A stretch of DNA of 64,000 bases. Source: Dokdonia sp. Dokd-P16 (GTDB lineage: Bacteria; Bacteroidota; Bacteroidia; Flavobacteriales; Flavobacteriaceae). Location of the stretch: positions 2,045,001 through 2,109,000 of the forward strand of contig NZ_CP029151.1 in NCBI RefSeq assembly GCF_003095655.1, written 5' to 3'. The position numbers were made by a program, and so were the translations under genes. Below the pieces are notes generated by a model. That model was not told where the DNA came from. It saw only the letters and a list, made by a program, of their open reading frames with translations, and made no database searches. This document shows positions 45,101-53,992 of this stretch, piece by piece; position 1 is the first letter of the stretch, and every line of letters begins with the position of its first letter.

Positions 45101-48100
45101 CTGCGTTGTCTGCATCTGCAGATATCAGGTTTACATTAGCATTTGTAGCGTCTTCATTTGCATAGGTAAGTTCACCCGCTGCTATAGCTAATTCTGTTAC
45201 CGTTTCATTGATATTAACTGGAGTAGCTGTTGGGTCTTCATTAGTATAAGTAGCAATGGTGTTTCCTGTTGCTGCTGTTGCCGTTACTGTTGTTACAGTT
45301 TCGTTAATAGCAAAAGGATCACCTTCTTCATTGTTGTAAGTTCCAATTAGGTTTCCTGCAGCGTTGAGGTCAGTTACATCTGTTACAACATCTGCCGCTG
45401 GTTGTGCTACAAATAATGCTCCATCTGCTCCTGCAATTACTGCGTTGTCTGCATCTGCAGATATCAGGTTTACATTTGCATTTGTAGCATCTTCATTTGC
45501 ATAGGTAAGTTCACCAGCAGCAATTGCTAGTTCCGTTACTGTTTCTTCTTCTGATACATCTACAAATAAAGCTCCATCTGCTCCTGCAGTAATGTTGTTA
45601 TCTGCATCTGCTGATATAAGATTAACATTAGCATTTGTAGCGTCTTCATTTGTATACGTAAGTGCACCCGCTGCTATAGCTAATTCTGTTACTGTTTCTT
45701 CTTCTGAAACATCTACAAATAAAGCTCCATCTGCTCCTGCAGTAATATTGTTATCTGCATCTGCTGATATAAGATTTACGTTTGCATTAGTCGCATCTTC
45801 GTTTGCATACGTAAGTGCACCTGCAGCGATTGCTAATTCAGTTACTGTTTCATCAATTTCAACTGCTGTTCCATCAGCGTTAGTTACTGTTGCGATAAGG
45901 TTACCTGCAATAACATCTGTGATTGCTACTCCGTTAGTATCAATAATCACATCAGAACCATCATTGTTTGTGAATGTGTATGTTCCGTCTGCGTTATCTG
46001 TGATGTCAGCTTTTGCTACTGTGATTGTTGCACCTGCTTCATTGTTGAAGGTTACGTTACCGTCTGCCGTATCTGAGATAGTTGTAACTGTTTCTGCGAT
46101 TGTAAATGCTGTTGCGTCTTCTGCGTTATAGGTGGCAATGGTGTTTGTAACTGCCGCTGCATTCAAGTCTGTAACATCTGTGATTGTTTCGTCAATTTCA
46201 ACTGCTGTTCCATCAGCGTTAGTTACTGTTGCGATCAGGTTTCCAGCAATAACGTCTGTGATTGCGACACCGTTAGTATCAATAATTACATCAGAACCAT
46301 CATTGTTTGTGAATGTATATGTTCCGTCTGCGTTATCTGTGATGTCAGCTTTAGCTACAGTTATTGTTGCACCTGCTTCATTGGTGAATGTTACGTTTCC
46401 GTCAGTTTCATCAGATATTGTAGTAACTGTTTCAGCAATTGTAAAAGCTGTTGCGTCTTCAGCGTTATAGGTAGCAATGGTATTTGTAACTGCTGCTGCG
46501 TTTAAGTCTGTTACATCTGTTACTGTTTCCTCAATAACTTGATCGTTTCCTTCCTCATCTGTGTATGTTGCAATTGTTTTCACGGAAGTGGCCGTGTTAT
46601 CGTCAGAAATTGAAGTTATAGTTTCATCAATTTCAACTGCTGTTCCATCAGCGTTAGTTACTGTTGCGATCAGGTTACCAGTAATAACATCTGTGATAGC
46701 TACACCGTTAGTGTTGATGATCACATCAGATCCATCATTGTTTGTGAAGGTATAAGTTCCGTCTGCGTTATCAGTGATGTCTGCCTTTGCTACGGTGATT
46801 GCTGTTCCAGCCTCGTTGGTGAAGGTTACGTTTCCGTCTGCTGCATCTGAGATAGTGGTAACCGTTTCTGCAATTGTAAAAGCTGTTGCATCTTCTGCAT
46901 TATAGGTAGCAATGGTATTTGTAACTGCCGCTGCATTCAGGTCTGTAATATCTGTGATTGTTTCGTCAATTTCAACTGCTGTTCCATCTGCATTTGTTAC
47001 TGTTGCGATCAGGTTACCAGCAATAACATCTGTGATAGCTACACCGTTAGTATCAATAATTACATCAGAACCATCATTATTTGTGAATGTATATGTTCCG
47101 TCTGCGTTATCTGTGATGTCTGCCTTTGCTACGGTGATTGCTGTTCCAGCCTCGTTGGTGAAGGTTACGTTTCCGTCTGCTGCATCTGAGATAGTGGTAA
47201 CCGTTTCTGCAATTGTAAAAGCTGTTGCGTCTTCAGCGTTATAGGTAGCAATGGTATTTGTAACTGCCGCTGCGTTTAAGTCTGTTACATCTGTTACTGT
47301 TTCCTCAATAACTTGATCGTTTCCTTCCTCATCTGTGTATGTTGCAATTGTTTTCACGGAAGTGGCCGTGTTATCGTCAGAAATTGAAGTTATAGTTTCA
47401 TCAATTTCAACTGCTGTTCCATCAGCGTTAGTTACTGTTGCGATCAGGTTTCCAGCAATAACGTCTGTGATTGCGACACCGTTAGTATCAATAATTACAT
47501 CAGAACCATCATTGTTTGTGAATGTATATGTTCCGTCTGCGTTATCTGTGATGTCTGCCTTTGCTACGGTGATTGCTGTTCCAGCCTCGTTGGTGAAGGT
47601 TACGTTTCCGTCTGCTGCATCTGAAATAGTGGTAACCGTTTCTGCAATTGTAAAAGCTGTTGCGTCTTCAGCGTTATAGGTAGCAATGGTATTTGTAACT
47701 GCCGCTGCATTTAAGTCTGTAACATCTGTAATTGTTTCATCAATTTCAACTGCTGTTCCATCTGCGTTTGTTACTGTTGCGATCAGGTTACCAGCAATAA
47801 CATCTGTGATTGCGACACCGTTAGTGTTGATGATCACATCAGATCCATCATTGTTTGTGAATGTGTATGTTCCGTCTGCGTTATCTGTGATGTCAGCTTT
47901 AGCTACAGTGATTGTTGCACCTGCTTCGTTGGTGAATGTTACGTTTCCATCAGTTTCATCAGAGATTGTAGTAACTGTTTCAGCAATTGTAAAAGCTGTT
48001 GCGTCTTCAGCGTTATAGGTAGCAATGGTGTTTGTAACTGCCGCTGCGTTTAAGTCTGTAACGTCTGTGATTGTTTCGTCAATTTCAACTGCTGTTCCAT

Positions 48101-51100
48101 CTGCGTTAGTTACTGTTGCGATCAGGTTACCAGCAATAACATCTGTGATTGCTACTCCGTTAGTATCAATAATCACATCAGAACCATCATTGTTTGTGAA
48201 TGTGTAAGTTCCGTCTGCGTTATCTGTAATGTCTGCTTTAGCTACGGTAATTGTTGCACCTGCTTCATTGGTAAAGGTTACATTTCCGTCAGTTTCATCT
48301 GAGATCGTTGTAACTGTTTCTGCGATTGTAAACGTTGTAGCATCTTCAGCGTTATAGGTAGCAATGGTGTTTGTAACTGCCGCTGCATTTAAGTCTGTAA
48401 CGTTTGTGATCGTTTCGTCAATTTCAACTGCTGTTCCATCCGCATTTGTTACTGTTGCGATAAGGTAACCTGCAATAACATCTGTGATTGCTACACCGTT
48501 AGTATCAATAATCACATCAGAACCATCATTGTTTGTGAATGTGTAAGTTCCGTCTGCGTTATCTGTAATGTCTGCTTTAGCTACGGTAATTGTTGCACCT
48601 GCTTCATTGGTAAAGGTTACATTTCCGTCAGTTTCATCAGATATTGTAGTAACTGTTTCAGCAATTGTAAAAGCTGTTGCGTCTTCAGCGTTATAGGTAG
48701 CAATGGTGTTTGTAACTGCTGCTGCATTCAAGTCTGTAACGTTTGTGATCGTTTCATCAATTTCAACGGCTGTTCCATCAGCGTTAGTTACTGTTGCGAT
48801 AAGATTACCTGCAATAACATCTGTGATTGCTACACCGTTAGTGTCAATAATTACATCAGACCCATCATTATTTGTGAATGTGTATGTTCCGTCTGCGTTA
48901 TCTGTGATGTCAGCTTTAGCTACAGTTATTGTTGCACCTGCTTCATTGGTGAATGTTACGTTTCCGTCAGTTTCATCAGATATTGTAGTAACTGTTTCAG
49001 CAATTGTAAAAGCTGTTGCGTCCTCAGCGTTATAGGTAGCAATGGTGTTTGTAACTGCCGCTGCGTTTAAGTCAGTAACGTCTGTGATTGTTTCGTCAAT
49101 TTCAACTGCTGTTCCATCTGCGTTTGTTACTGTTGCGATAAGGTTACCTGCAATAACATCTGTGATGGCTACACCGTTAGTGTCAATAATTACATCAGAC
49201 CCATCATTATTTGTGAATGTGTATGTTCCGTCCGCGTTATCTGTGATGTCAGCTTTAGCTACAGTGATTGTTGCACCTGCTTCGTTGGTGAATGTTACGT
49301 TACCGTCTGCCGTGTCTGAGATAGTAGTGACCGTTTCATTAATGTCTGTTGCTGTGCCGGCAGCATCTGTTACTGTTGCTATCGTATTACCAGAAACAGT
49401 ATTTGTTATGGTAAAACCATTTGTGTCTAATACAGTAGTAATTCCTGTCTCATCAGTGTAGCTATAAGTCCCATTTCCATTGTCAACAAGAGTAGAAACC
49501 GAAGTATCGGCTATAGTAGTAGTTGTTCCGCTTGCATCTGTGAAGTCATACGTTCCGTCACCGTTATCTACTAGTGCTACTGTTCCTGCTGCTGCGTTAA
49601 TTTCGTCGATGGCGTCTTGCACATTTGTTGCTGCTAGTCCTGAAGTTGTATTGTCATACGGATTTGCAGAAGCATTTGTGTCGATTATTTGTGTTGCTCC
49701 GGTCTCGTCTGTATAAGTGTATGTTCCGTCTGCGTTGTCAACGAGTGTCGAGATAGACGTATCTGCAATAGTCGTTGTTGTTCCGCTTGCATCTGTGAAG
49801 TCATATGTTCCATCTCCATTATCAACTAACGCTACTGTTCCAGCTGCTGCGTTGATTTCGTCGATGGCGTCTTGCACATTTGTTGCTGCTAGTCCTGAAG
49901 TTGTATTGTCATACGGATTTGCAGAAGCATTTGTGTCGATTACTTGTGTTGCTCCGGTCTCGTCTGTATAAGTGTATGTTCCGTCTGCGTTGTCAACGAG
50001 TGTCGAGATAGACGTATCTGCAATAGTCGTTGTTGTTCCGCTTGCGTCTGTGAAGTCATATGTTCCATCTCCATTATCAACTAACGCTACTGTTCCAGCT
50101 GCTGCGTTGATTTCGTCGATGGCGTCTTGAACGTTTGTTGCTGCTAGTCCTGAAGTTGTATTGTCATATGGGTTTGCAGATGCATTTGTATCGATTACTT
50201 GCGTTGCTCCCGTTTCATCAGTGTATGTGTATGTTCCGTCTGCGTTATCAACTAGCGTCGAGATAGAAGTATCAGCAATCGTAGTTTCATTACCAAATAC
50301 GTCAGTAAAAGTATATGTCCCATCACCATTGTCTACTAAAGTTACGTTTACAGCGCTTAAGGCTCCTGTAATTTCATCGATAGCATCTTGCACATTTGTT
50401 GCTGCTAGTCCTGAAGTTGCATTGTCATATGGGTTTGCAGAAGCATTGGTATCAATAATTTGTGTTGCTCCAGTTTCATCAGTGTAAGTATAAGTTCCAT
50501 CGCCGTTGTCAACGAGTGTAGAGATAGAAGTATCTGCGATGGTAGTTGTTGTTCCGCTTGCGTCTGTGAAGTCATATGTTCCATCTCCATTATCAACTAA
50601 CGCTACTGTTCCAGCTGCTGCGTTGATTTCGTCAATTGCATCTTGCACATTTGTTGCTGCTAGTCCTGAGGTTGTATTGTCATATGGGTTTGCAGATGCA
50701 TTTGTATCGATTACTTGCGTTGCTCCCGTTTCATCAGTGTATGTGTATGTTCCGTCTGCGTTATCAACTAGCGTCGAGATAGAAGTATCAGCAATCGTAG
50801 TTTCATTACCAAATACGTCAGTAAAAGTATATGTCCCATCACCATTGTCTACTAAAGTTACGTTTACAGCGCTTAAGGCTCCTGTAATTTCATCGATAGC
50901 ATCTTGCACATTTGTTGCTGCTAGTCCTGAAGTTGCATTGTCATATGGGTTTGCAGAAGCATTGGTATCAATAATTTGTGTTGCTCCAGTTTCATCAGTA
51001 TAGGTATAAGTTCCATCTCCGTTGTCAACGAGTGTAGAGATAGAAGTGTCTGCAATTGTTGTTGTAGTTCCGCTAGCATCAGTAAAGTCGTAAGTTCCAT

Positions 51101-51815
51101 CTCCATTATCTACTAGAGCTACAGTTCCTACTGCAGCATTAATTTCTTCTATTGCTTCTTGTACAGTATCTGAGGAAAGTCCGGTGCCATTGTTATCAAA
51201 AGTATTTCCAGATGCAGTAGTGTCAATAATTTGTATTGCTCCCGTTTCATCTGTATACGTGTAAGTTCCATCTCCATTGTCTACTAGTGTAGATATAGAA
51301 GTATCTGAAATTGTAGTTGTCGTACCGTTTGCATCTGTAAAATTATAAGTTCCATCTCCATTATTTACAATTGCAACGTTTTCTAATGCTGTATTTACCT
51401 CATCTATAGCATCTTGTACGTTTGTTCCTACGAGTCCTGAACTTGAATTGTCATAAGGATTTGAAGAAGCTTGCGTGTTAATAATTTGAGAGTTCCCATT
51501 GGCATCAGTATACGTGTATGTCCCATCGTTATTATCAACAATCATTGAGGCTATCTGGCATAAGCTCTGCCAGTTTGATCCTGTATATTGGAAAAAGCAA
51601 TTTTCATCCGTATTGAATACTAAACCTCCAGAAAGCGGAGTGATTGCATTCATTTGACTTGTGCTTACTCTAGTGGCGACTAATACTTTACTTGTGCTTT
51701 CAAGTTCTAATAGAGATGAGCCGTCAATACTATTTGGGTTATCACCTACCTTTACCTGACCAAAGGCAGATATTGATAATAATAGAAAACTTGTGAGGAT
51801 TAATAATTTTTTCAT
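42177..51815 (-). CDS. Giant surface adhesin-like repeat protein, 3212 residues
   Basis: First gene of the surface operon. Signal peptide MKKLLILTSFLLLSISAFG|Q, then a short module (VGDNPNSIDGSSLLELES ... GLVFNTDENCFFQYTGSNWQSL) typical of flavobacterial surface proteins. Three tandem repeat families follow: about eight 85-residue units (residues ~92-770), ten of about 113 residues (~830-1990), and ten ELAIA units (~1990-2870). The C-terminal ~330 residues (LFWDATNNRLGVGTNSPDNKLQVSGAI, TDTGIFRP) resemble phage tail-fibre tips, ending in a beta domain. Repeats are Asp/Thr/Asn-rich with almost no Cys. A long fibrous adhesin is the likeliest role. No T9SS domain or C-terminal membrane anchor is seen. 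Confidence 0.82.
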   Translation of the reverse strand: MKKLLILTSFLLLSISAFGQVKVGDNPNSIDGSSLLELESTSKVLVATRVSTSQMNAITPLSGGLVFNTDENCFFQYTGSNWQSLCQIASMIVDNNDGTYTYTDANGNSQIINTQASSNPYDNSSSGLVGTNVQDAIDEVNTALENVAIVNNGDGTYNFTDANGTTTTISDTSISTLVDNGDGTYTYTDETGAIQIIDTTASGNTFDNNGTGLSSDTVQEAIEEINAAVGTVALVDNGDGTYDFTDASGTTTTIADTSISTLVDNGDGTYTYTDETGATQIIDTNASANPYDNATSGLAATNVQDAIDEITGALSAVNVTLVDNGDGTYTFTDVFGNETTIADTSISTLVDNADGTYTYTDETGATQVIDTNASANPYDNTTSGLAATNVQDAIDEINAAAGTVALVDNGDGTYDFTDASGTTTTIADTSISTLVDNGDGTYTYTDETGATQIIDTNASANPYDNATSGLAATNVQDAIDEITGALSAVNVTLVDNGDGTYTFTDVFGNETTIADTSISTLVDNADGTYTYTDETGATQVIDTNASANPYDNTTSGLAATNVQDAIDEINAAAGTVALVDNGDGTYDFTDASGTTTTIADTSISTLVDNADGTYTYTDETGATQVIDTNASANPYDNTTSGLAATNVQDAIDEINAAAGTVALVDNGDGTYDFTDASGTTTTIADTSISTLVDNADGTYTYTDETGATQIIDTNASANPYDNTTSGLAATNVQDAIDEINAAAGTVALVDNGDGTYDFTDASGTTTTIADTSVSTLVDNGNGTYSYTDETGITTVLDTNGFTITNTVSGNTIATVTDAAGTATDINETVTTISDTADGNVTFTNEAGATITVAKADITDNADGTYTFTNNDGSDVIIDTNGVAITDVIAGNLIATVTNADGTAVEIDETITDVTDLNAAAVTNTIATYNAEDATAFTIAETVTTISDETDGNVTFTNEAGATITVAKADITDNADGTYTFTNNDGSDVIIDTNGVAITDVIAGNLIATVTNADGTAVEIDETITNVTDLNAAAVTNTIATYNAEDATAFTIAETVTTISDETDGNVTFTNEAGATITVAKADITDNADGTYTFTNNDGSDVIIDTNGVAITDVIAGYLIATVTNADGTAVEIDETITNVTDLNAAAVTNTIATYNAEDATTFTIAETVTTISDETDGNVTFTNEAGATITVAKADITDNADGTYTFTNNDGSDVIIDTNGVAITDVIAGNLIATVTNADGTAVEIDETITDVTDLNAAAVTNTIATYNAEDATAFTIAETVTTISDETDGNVTFTNEAGATITVAKADITDNADGTYTFTNNDGSDVIINTNGVAITDVIAGNLIATVTNADGTAVEIDETITDVTDLNAAAVTNTIATYNAEDATAFTIAETVTTISDAADGNVTFTNEAGTAITVAKADITDNADGTYTFTNNDGSDVIIDTNGVAITDVIAGNLIATVTNADGTAVEIDETITSISDDNTATSVKTIATYTDEEGNDQVIEETVTDVTDLNAAAVTNTIATYNAEDATAFTIAETVTTISDAADGNVTFTNEAGTAITVAKADITDNADGTYTFTNNDGSDVIIDTNGVAITDVIAGNLIATVTNADGTAVEIDETITDITDLNAAAVTNTIATYNAEDATAFTIAETVTTISDAADGNVTFTNEAGTAITVAKADITDNADGTYTFTNNDGSDVIINTNGVAITDVITGNLIATVTNADGTAVEIDETITSISDDNTATSVKTIATYTDEEGNDQVIEETVTDVTDLNAAAVTNTIATYNAEDATAFTIAETVTTISDETDGNVTFTNEAGATITVAKADITDNADGTYTFTNNDGSDVIIDTNGVAITDVIAGNLIATVTNADGTAVEIDETITDVTDLNAAAVTNTIATYNAEDATAFTIAETVTTISDTADGNVTFNNEAGATITVAKADITDNADGTYTFTNNDGSDVIIDTNGVAITDVIAGNLIATVTNADGTAVEIDETVTELAIAAGALTYANEDATNANVNLISADADNNITAGADGALFVDVSEEETVTELAIAAGALTYTNEDATNANVNLISADADNNITAGADGALFVDVSEEETVTELAIAAGELTYANEDATNANVNLISADADNAVIAGADGALFVAQPAADVVTDVTDLNAAGNLIGTYNNEEGDPFAINETVTTVTATAATGNTIATYTNEDPTATPVNINETVTELAIAAGELTYANEDATNANVNLISADADNAVIAGADGALFVAQPAADVVTDVTDLNAAGNLIGTYNNEEGDPFAINETVTTVTATAATGNTIATYTNEDPTATPVNINETVTELAIAAGALTYANEDATNANVNLISADADNAVIAGADGALFVAQPAADVVTDVTDLNAAGNLIGTYNNEEGDPFAINETVTTVTATAATGNTIATYTNEDPTATPVNINETVTELAIAAGALTYANEDATNANVNLISADADNNITAGADGALFVDVSEEETVTELAIAAGELTYANEDATNANVNLISADADNAVIAGADGALFVAQPAADFVTDVTDLNAAGNRIGTYNNEEGDPFAINETVTTVTATAATGNTIATYTNEDPTATPVNINETVTELAIAVGALTYANEDATNANVNLISADADNNITAGADGALFVDVSEEETVTELAIAAGELTYANEDATNANVNLISADADNAVIAGADGALFVAQPAADVVTDVTDLNAAGNLIGTYNNEEGDPFAINETVTTVTATAATGNTIATYTNEDPTATPVNINETVTELAIAAGELTYANEDATNANVNLISADADNAVIAGADGALFVAQPAADVVTDVTDLNAAGNLIGTYNNEEGDPFAINETVTTVTATAATGNTIATYTNEDPTATPVNINETVTELTFDNTTNELEYVDETGTPNAVDLSSLAHIGTEGSIFFADTDGTPTEDNDQLFWDATNNRLGVGTNSPDNKLQVSGAIRSAGFLNSNGSVTEPSFRFANDTDTGIFRPNLVDQMGIVAGGVEAIHIEEDGGATLVTITNSIALNGPVLDENDLPGTAGQVLTATATGTEWADAAAETVTTFAQDDTPTTTDATATGEITYTDEEGNDFSAQVVSADTDNALSVGTDGGAYLAVAPTIYSVGKVAAAGGGSIFNATVANSGTGTYVVTFTTALPNANYIIQLSQPGRAGAGNDDPGISYSAQTGAGFTVNIGDNDNGGSDRAFFNSEFMFTVILIPGF
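43195..45845 (-). repeat. Tandem repeat array 3 (ELAIAAG units)
   Basis: Ten units that start TELAIAAG. Four are short (about 51 residues, ending DVSEEETVT) and six are long (about 112 residues, about 336 bases, continuing through AQPAADVVTDVTDLNAAGN and NEDPTATPVNINETVT). Long units are nearly identical at the DNA level, including silent positions, so they were homogenised recently. Confidence 0.9.
45840..49330 (-). repeat. Tandem repeat array 2 (339-bp units)
   Basis: Ten units of about 113 residues with the core AKADITDNADGTYTFTNN and TNGVAITDVIAGNLIATV. The DNA period is 339 bases, visible for example between 48703 and 49042. Two units carry an extra 32-36 residues (SISDDNTATSVKTIATYTDE). 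Confidence 0.9.
49480..51545 (-). repeat. Tandem repeat array 1 (about 255-bp units)
   Basis: About eight units of 84-88 residues with VDNGDGTYTYTDETGA, NPYDNTTSGLAATNVQDAIDEI and VDNGDGTYDFTDASG. Two unit subtypes alternate (INAAAGTVAL and ITGALSAVNVTL), showing that a two-unit block was itself duplicated. Confidence 0.9.
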
Positions 51816-52151
51816 TTGAAGAATAATTAAATGGGGTAGTATAAATTATAATTGGGGCTTATGACTTTGTAAACTTTGATAAAAATACTTATGTAAATTG
51901 GGTCTAACTACTTCTAAAATAAACTTTTTTTCACGCTTGAATGCTAATGTAAATTAAGTATACTGAGAATCAGGTTGTTTTGGACGAAATGCTTAATTAT
52001 GTCGATGAAATGCATTTTTTATAAAAATGTTAGGTGTTAAATATTTTTTGTATTTTTCTTGTGAGTGTATAAAAAAAAACTATTTTTGCATCGCTTTAAT
52101 ATCAAACATAATGTTGATATTAATACCTTTTGAAGTTTAACTTCAATAAAT
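51816..52151. other. AT-rich divergent intergenic region
   Basis: 336 bases between the giant adhesin gene and tRNA-Gly. No ORF, hairpin or palindrome copy was found. The right end carries the tRNA promoter. The left end must hold the adhesin operon promoter, but I see no convincing TAnnTTTG with a -33 partner there. Several A and T tracts (for example at 52044-52080) suggest bent DNA. Confidence 0.6.
52059..52088 (+). promoter_or_regulatory. Promoter of tRNA-Gly
   Basis: -33 TTG at 52059-52061 and -7 TATTTTTG at 52081-52088, 19 bases apart, fit the Bacteroidota sigma-A consensus. Transcription would start near 52095, giving a leader of about 57 bases that is removed during maturation. Confidence 0.6.
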
Positions 52152-52227
52152 GCGGGAGTAGCTCAGTTGGTAGAGCGTCAGCCTTCCAAGCTGAATGTCG
52201 CCAGTTCGAACCTGGTCTCCCGCTCCA
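52152..52227 (+). tRNA. tRNA-Gly (anticodon TCC)
   Basis: The full cloverleaf folds: acceptor GCGGGAG with CTCCCGC, D arm GCTC with GAGC, anticodon stem TCAGC with GCTGA around loop CTTCCAA (anticodon TCC), and T arm GCCAG with CTGGT around TTCGAAC. The 3' CCA is encoded. The 76-base length is standard. Confidence 0.97.
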
Positions 52228-52230
52228 ATA

Positions 52231-52265
52231 AAAAAGGCTCTACAGTTATGTAGAGCCTTTTTTTA
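52231..52265 (+). terminator. Terminator after tRNA-Gly
   Basis: A 14-bp stem (AAAAAGGCTCTACA with its complement) closes a GTTA loop and ends in seven T, starting 3 bases after the tRNA. This shows a single-gene transcription unit. Confidence 0.93.
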
Positions 52266-52338
52266 TGGATGTAGATCACTACTGTGTATGTATATACGAG
52301 ATTTAAACGTTTTAGGATCTGCAGGTTATAAGATAAAA

Positions 52339-52351
52339 TTTTCGCGAAAGC
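52339..52351. repeat. Palindrome variant downstream of pepE
   Basis: TTTTCGCGAAAGC: core intact, left arm changed. It lies 8 bases beyond the pepE stop. Confidence 0.8.
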
Positions 52352-52358
52352 AGAATTC

Positions 52359-53063
52359 TTACAATGTGAGAAGTGTATTTGTGCTTAATTCGTAAGGAGT
52401 TTTATCTTGTTCAAATACTCTAGCCGAAAGAGTTCCTTCTAAAGTGATTTTTTTTCCTTCTACTCGTATCCAGCTTCCTTCTCTTATGCCTATTACGGGT
52501 ACTGTATTATAAGCGTGGTATTCCTTTATTCTGGTTTCTCTAGTCTCTCCCATGTGGGTAGAGTTTGTGTCTGGATCTAAATAATGCGGATTTATATTAA
52601 AAGGAACCATTCCTAATGTTTTAAAGCTAGGTGGATAACTTATGGGCATGTCATTTGTAGTTTGCATCGTAAGTCCACAAATATTACTGCCAGCACTTGT
52701 TCCTAAATATGGAGTGCCATTAAGTAATACCTCTCTGAGTGGCTGCATTACTTTGTTTTTATATAGCTGGTTTACTAATACGAATGTATTCCCACCACCT
52801 GTAAAAATCCCTTGGGCAACCTTTACAGCTTCTGCAGCGTCTTTATAAGTATGAATACCTATTATCTTCTTATTAATTTTTGAAAATGCTTGCTGAGCGA
52901 TTGCTGTATAAGCATCATGAGTGATACCTCCTGGTCGTGCGTATGGGATAAATAATATCTCATCGACACCAGTATATAGTTTTTCGAGAGTAGGGAGTAA
53001 GTATTCTAGATAAGCACTGCCATGAATAGTGGAGGTGCTTGCTATGATAAGGTTTTTAGACAT
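52359..53063 (-). CDS. pepE: Dipeptidase E (peptidase S51)
   Basis: 234 residues. Cytoplasmic serine peptidase that cleaves N-terminal aspartyl dipeptides. GTSAGSN holds the nucleophile Ser in the family's tight turn; FTGGGNTFVLVNQLY and INPHYLDPD supply the rest of the active site. Length and sequence pattern match PepE. It stands alone, with the tRNA-Gly unit behind it and a palindrome variant at its 3' end. Confidence 0.93.
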   Translation of the reverse strand: MSKNLIIASTSTIHGSAYLEYLLPTLEKLYTGVDEILFIPYARPGGITHDAYTAIAQQAFSKINKKIIGIHTYKDAAEAVKVAQGIFTGGGNTFVLVNQLYKNKVMQPLREVLLNGTPYLGTSAGSNICGLTMQTTNDMPISYPPSFKTLGMVPFNINPHYLDPDTNSTHMGETRETRIKEYHAYNTVPVIGIREGSWIRVEGKKITLEGTLSARVFEQDKTPYELSTNTLLTL

Positions 53064-53188
53064 TGTAAAGCTTTGGGTAAAAATACAAACTAGTGATCAT
53101 GTGATTGCCAATTAACAAAATTTTAGAGCTGTATTGATTGTTTTTTGATCCTGTTACAGTTTTCTTTGAAAGCACTAACTAGTTGTAA

Positions 53189-53992
53189 ATGAGATTATTT
53201 TTTGCTTTAATGTTTGTGTGTAGTACTGTTTTAAATGGTCAAGAATCTCGTGAGATTACGGGGAGATTACTTAACGTAAACGATGATGTGGCTCAAGTGA
53301 CAGTAGTCAATCTCACTAGAAAAAAAGGAACCATCACTAGTGTTAATGGCACATTTAAAATTAAAGTGCGTGAAGGAGATATACTAATGATTAAAGCATT
53401 ACAGTTTAAAACAGAACAACTTACAGTTACTAATAAGATATATGATAGTGGGTTTATTGAAGTGTTTATGACTCCTGACGTGAGCGAACTAGAAACGGTG
53501 CAATTATCAAATAATGGGCTATCGGGTAATATTAAAAAAGATGCAAAGGAAGTAAAACTTGTAGTTAGACCTAAGGCGCTTGGTGCTAAGAGAGAGCCTA
53601 TTGCCGTTGAATATCGCAGATTGCATACAGCAACATCAAGACCGCCAGATCAGGTAGGTAGGCAAAATCTTAGGTTAGATGTTTCATTAGATGGAATTCT
53701 CAATAAGATTTCTGGAAAGACTAAACGTCTTAAAAAAGCGGTTGAGATTATGGAATATCAAAAAAAGGTTGATCAACTGAGAAGCTATTATGCAGACGCT
53801 GTTTTTACTAGTTCGCTACGTATACCAGAAGAATACATCGATGATTTTACTTTTTGGGTACTTAAAGATGAGGAGCAGCTAAGAGATGTTGATTTAAAAA
53901 ATAAACTCAGTACGCTTGAGTATTTACTGTCTATGCAAAAAGAATACAAAAGTTTGCTATTAACACAAGATGCACAACTTAAAGGAAATTAA
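53189..53992 (+). CDS. Carboxypeptidase-like regulatory domain protein, paralogue 1
   Basis: 267 residues. Signal peptide ending NGQ, then a carboxypeptidase D regulatory-like beta-sandwich (residues ~20-105: ITGRLLNVNDDVAQVTVVNLTRKKGTITSVNGTFKI). A basic linker follows, then a helical C-terminus containing SGKTKRLKKAVEIMEYQKKVDQLRSYYAD and PEEYIDDFTFWVL. First of three tandem paralogues. The stop overlaps the next start (TAATG). It lacks a TonB-dependent barrel, so it is not SusC-like; the role is unknown. Confidence 0.82.
   Translation: MRLFFALMFVCSTVLNGQESREITGRLLNVNDDVAQVTVVNLTRKKGTITSVNGTFKIKVREGDILMIKALQFKTEQLTVTNKIYDSGFIEVFMTPDVSELETVQLSNNGLSGNIKKDAKEVKLVVRPKALGAKREPIAVEYRRLHTATSRPPDQVGRQNLRLDVSLDGILNKISGKTKRLKKAVEIMEYQKKVDQLRSYYADAVFTSSLRIPEEYIDDFTFWVLKDEEQLRDVDLKNKLSTLEYLLSMQKEYKSLLLTQDAQLKGN

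Noticed and set aside
42595-51003. Many long open frames on the plus strand opposite the giant adhesin gene
   Set aside because: They repeat with the same periods as the arrays and follow from the codon composition of the repeats on the other strand. They lack plausible starts and any protein family signature.
43195-51545. CRISPR-like regular repeats
   Set aside because: Units are 255-339 bases, continuous and in frame within one coding sequence, without short repeats separated by unique spacers.
42177-51815. A prophage tail-fibre gene
   Set aside because: The ends of the protein look like tail fibres, but there is a signal peptide, no other phage gene in the window, and the operon partner has a T9SS sorting domain. 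A surface adhesin explains this better.
52195-52395. A 66-codon frame overlapping tRNA-Gly
   Set aside because: It begins inside the tRNA, runs through its terminator and into the end of pepE; clearly not a gene.
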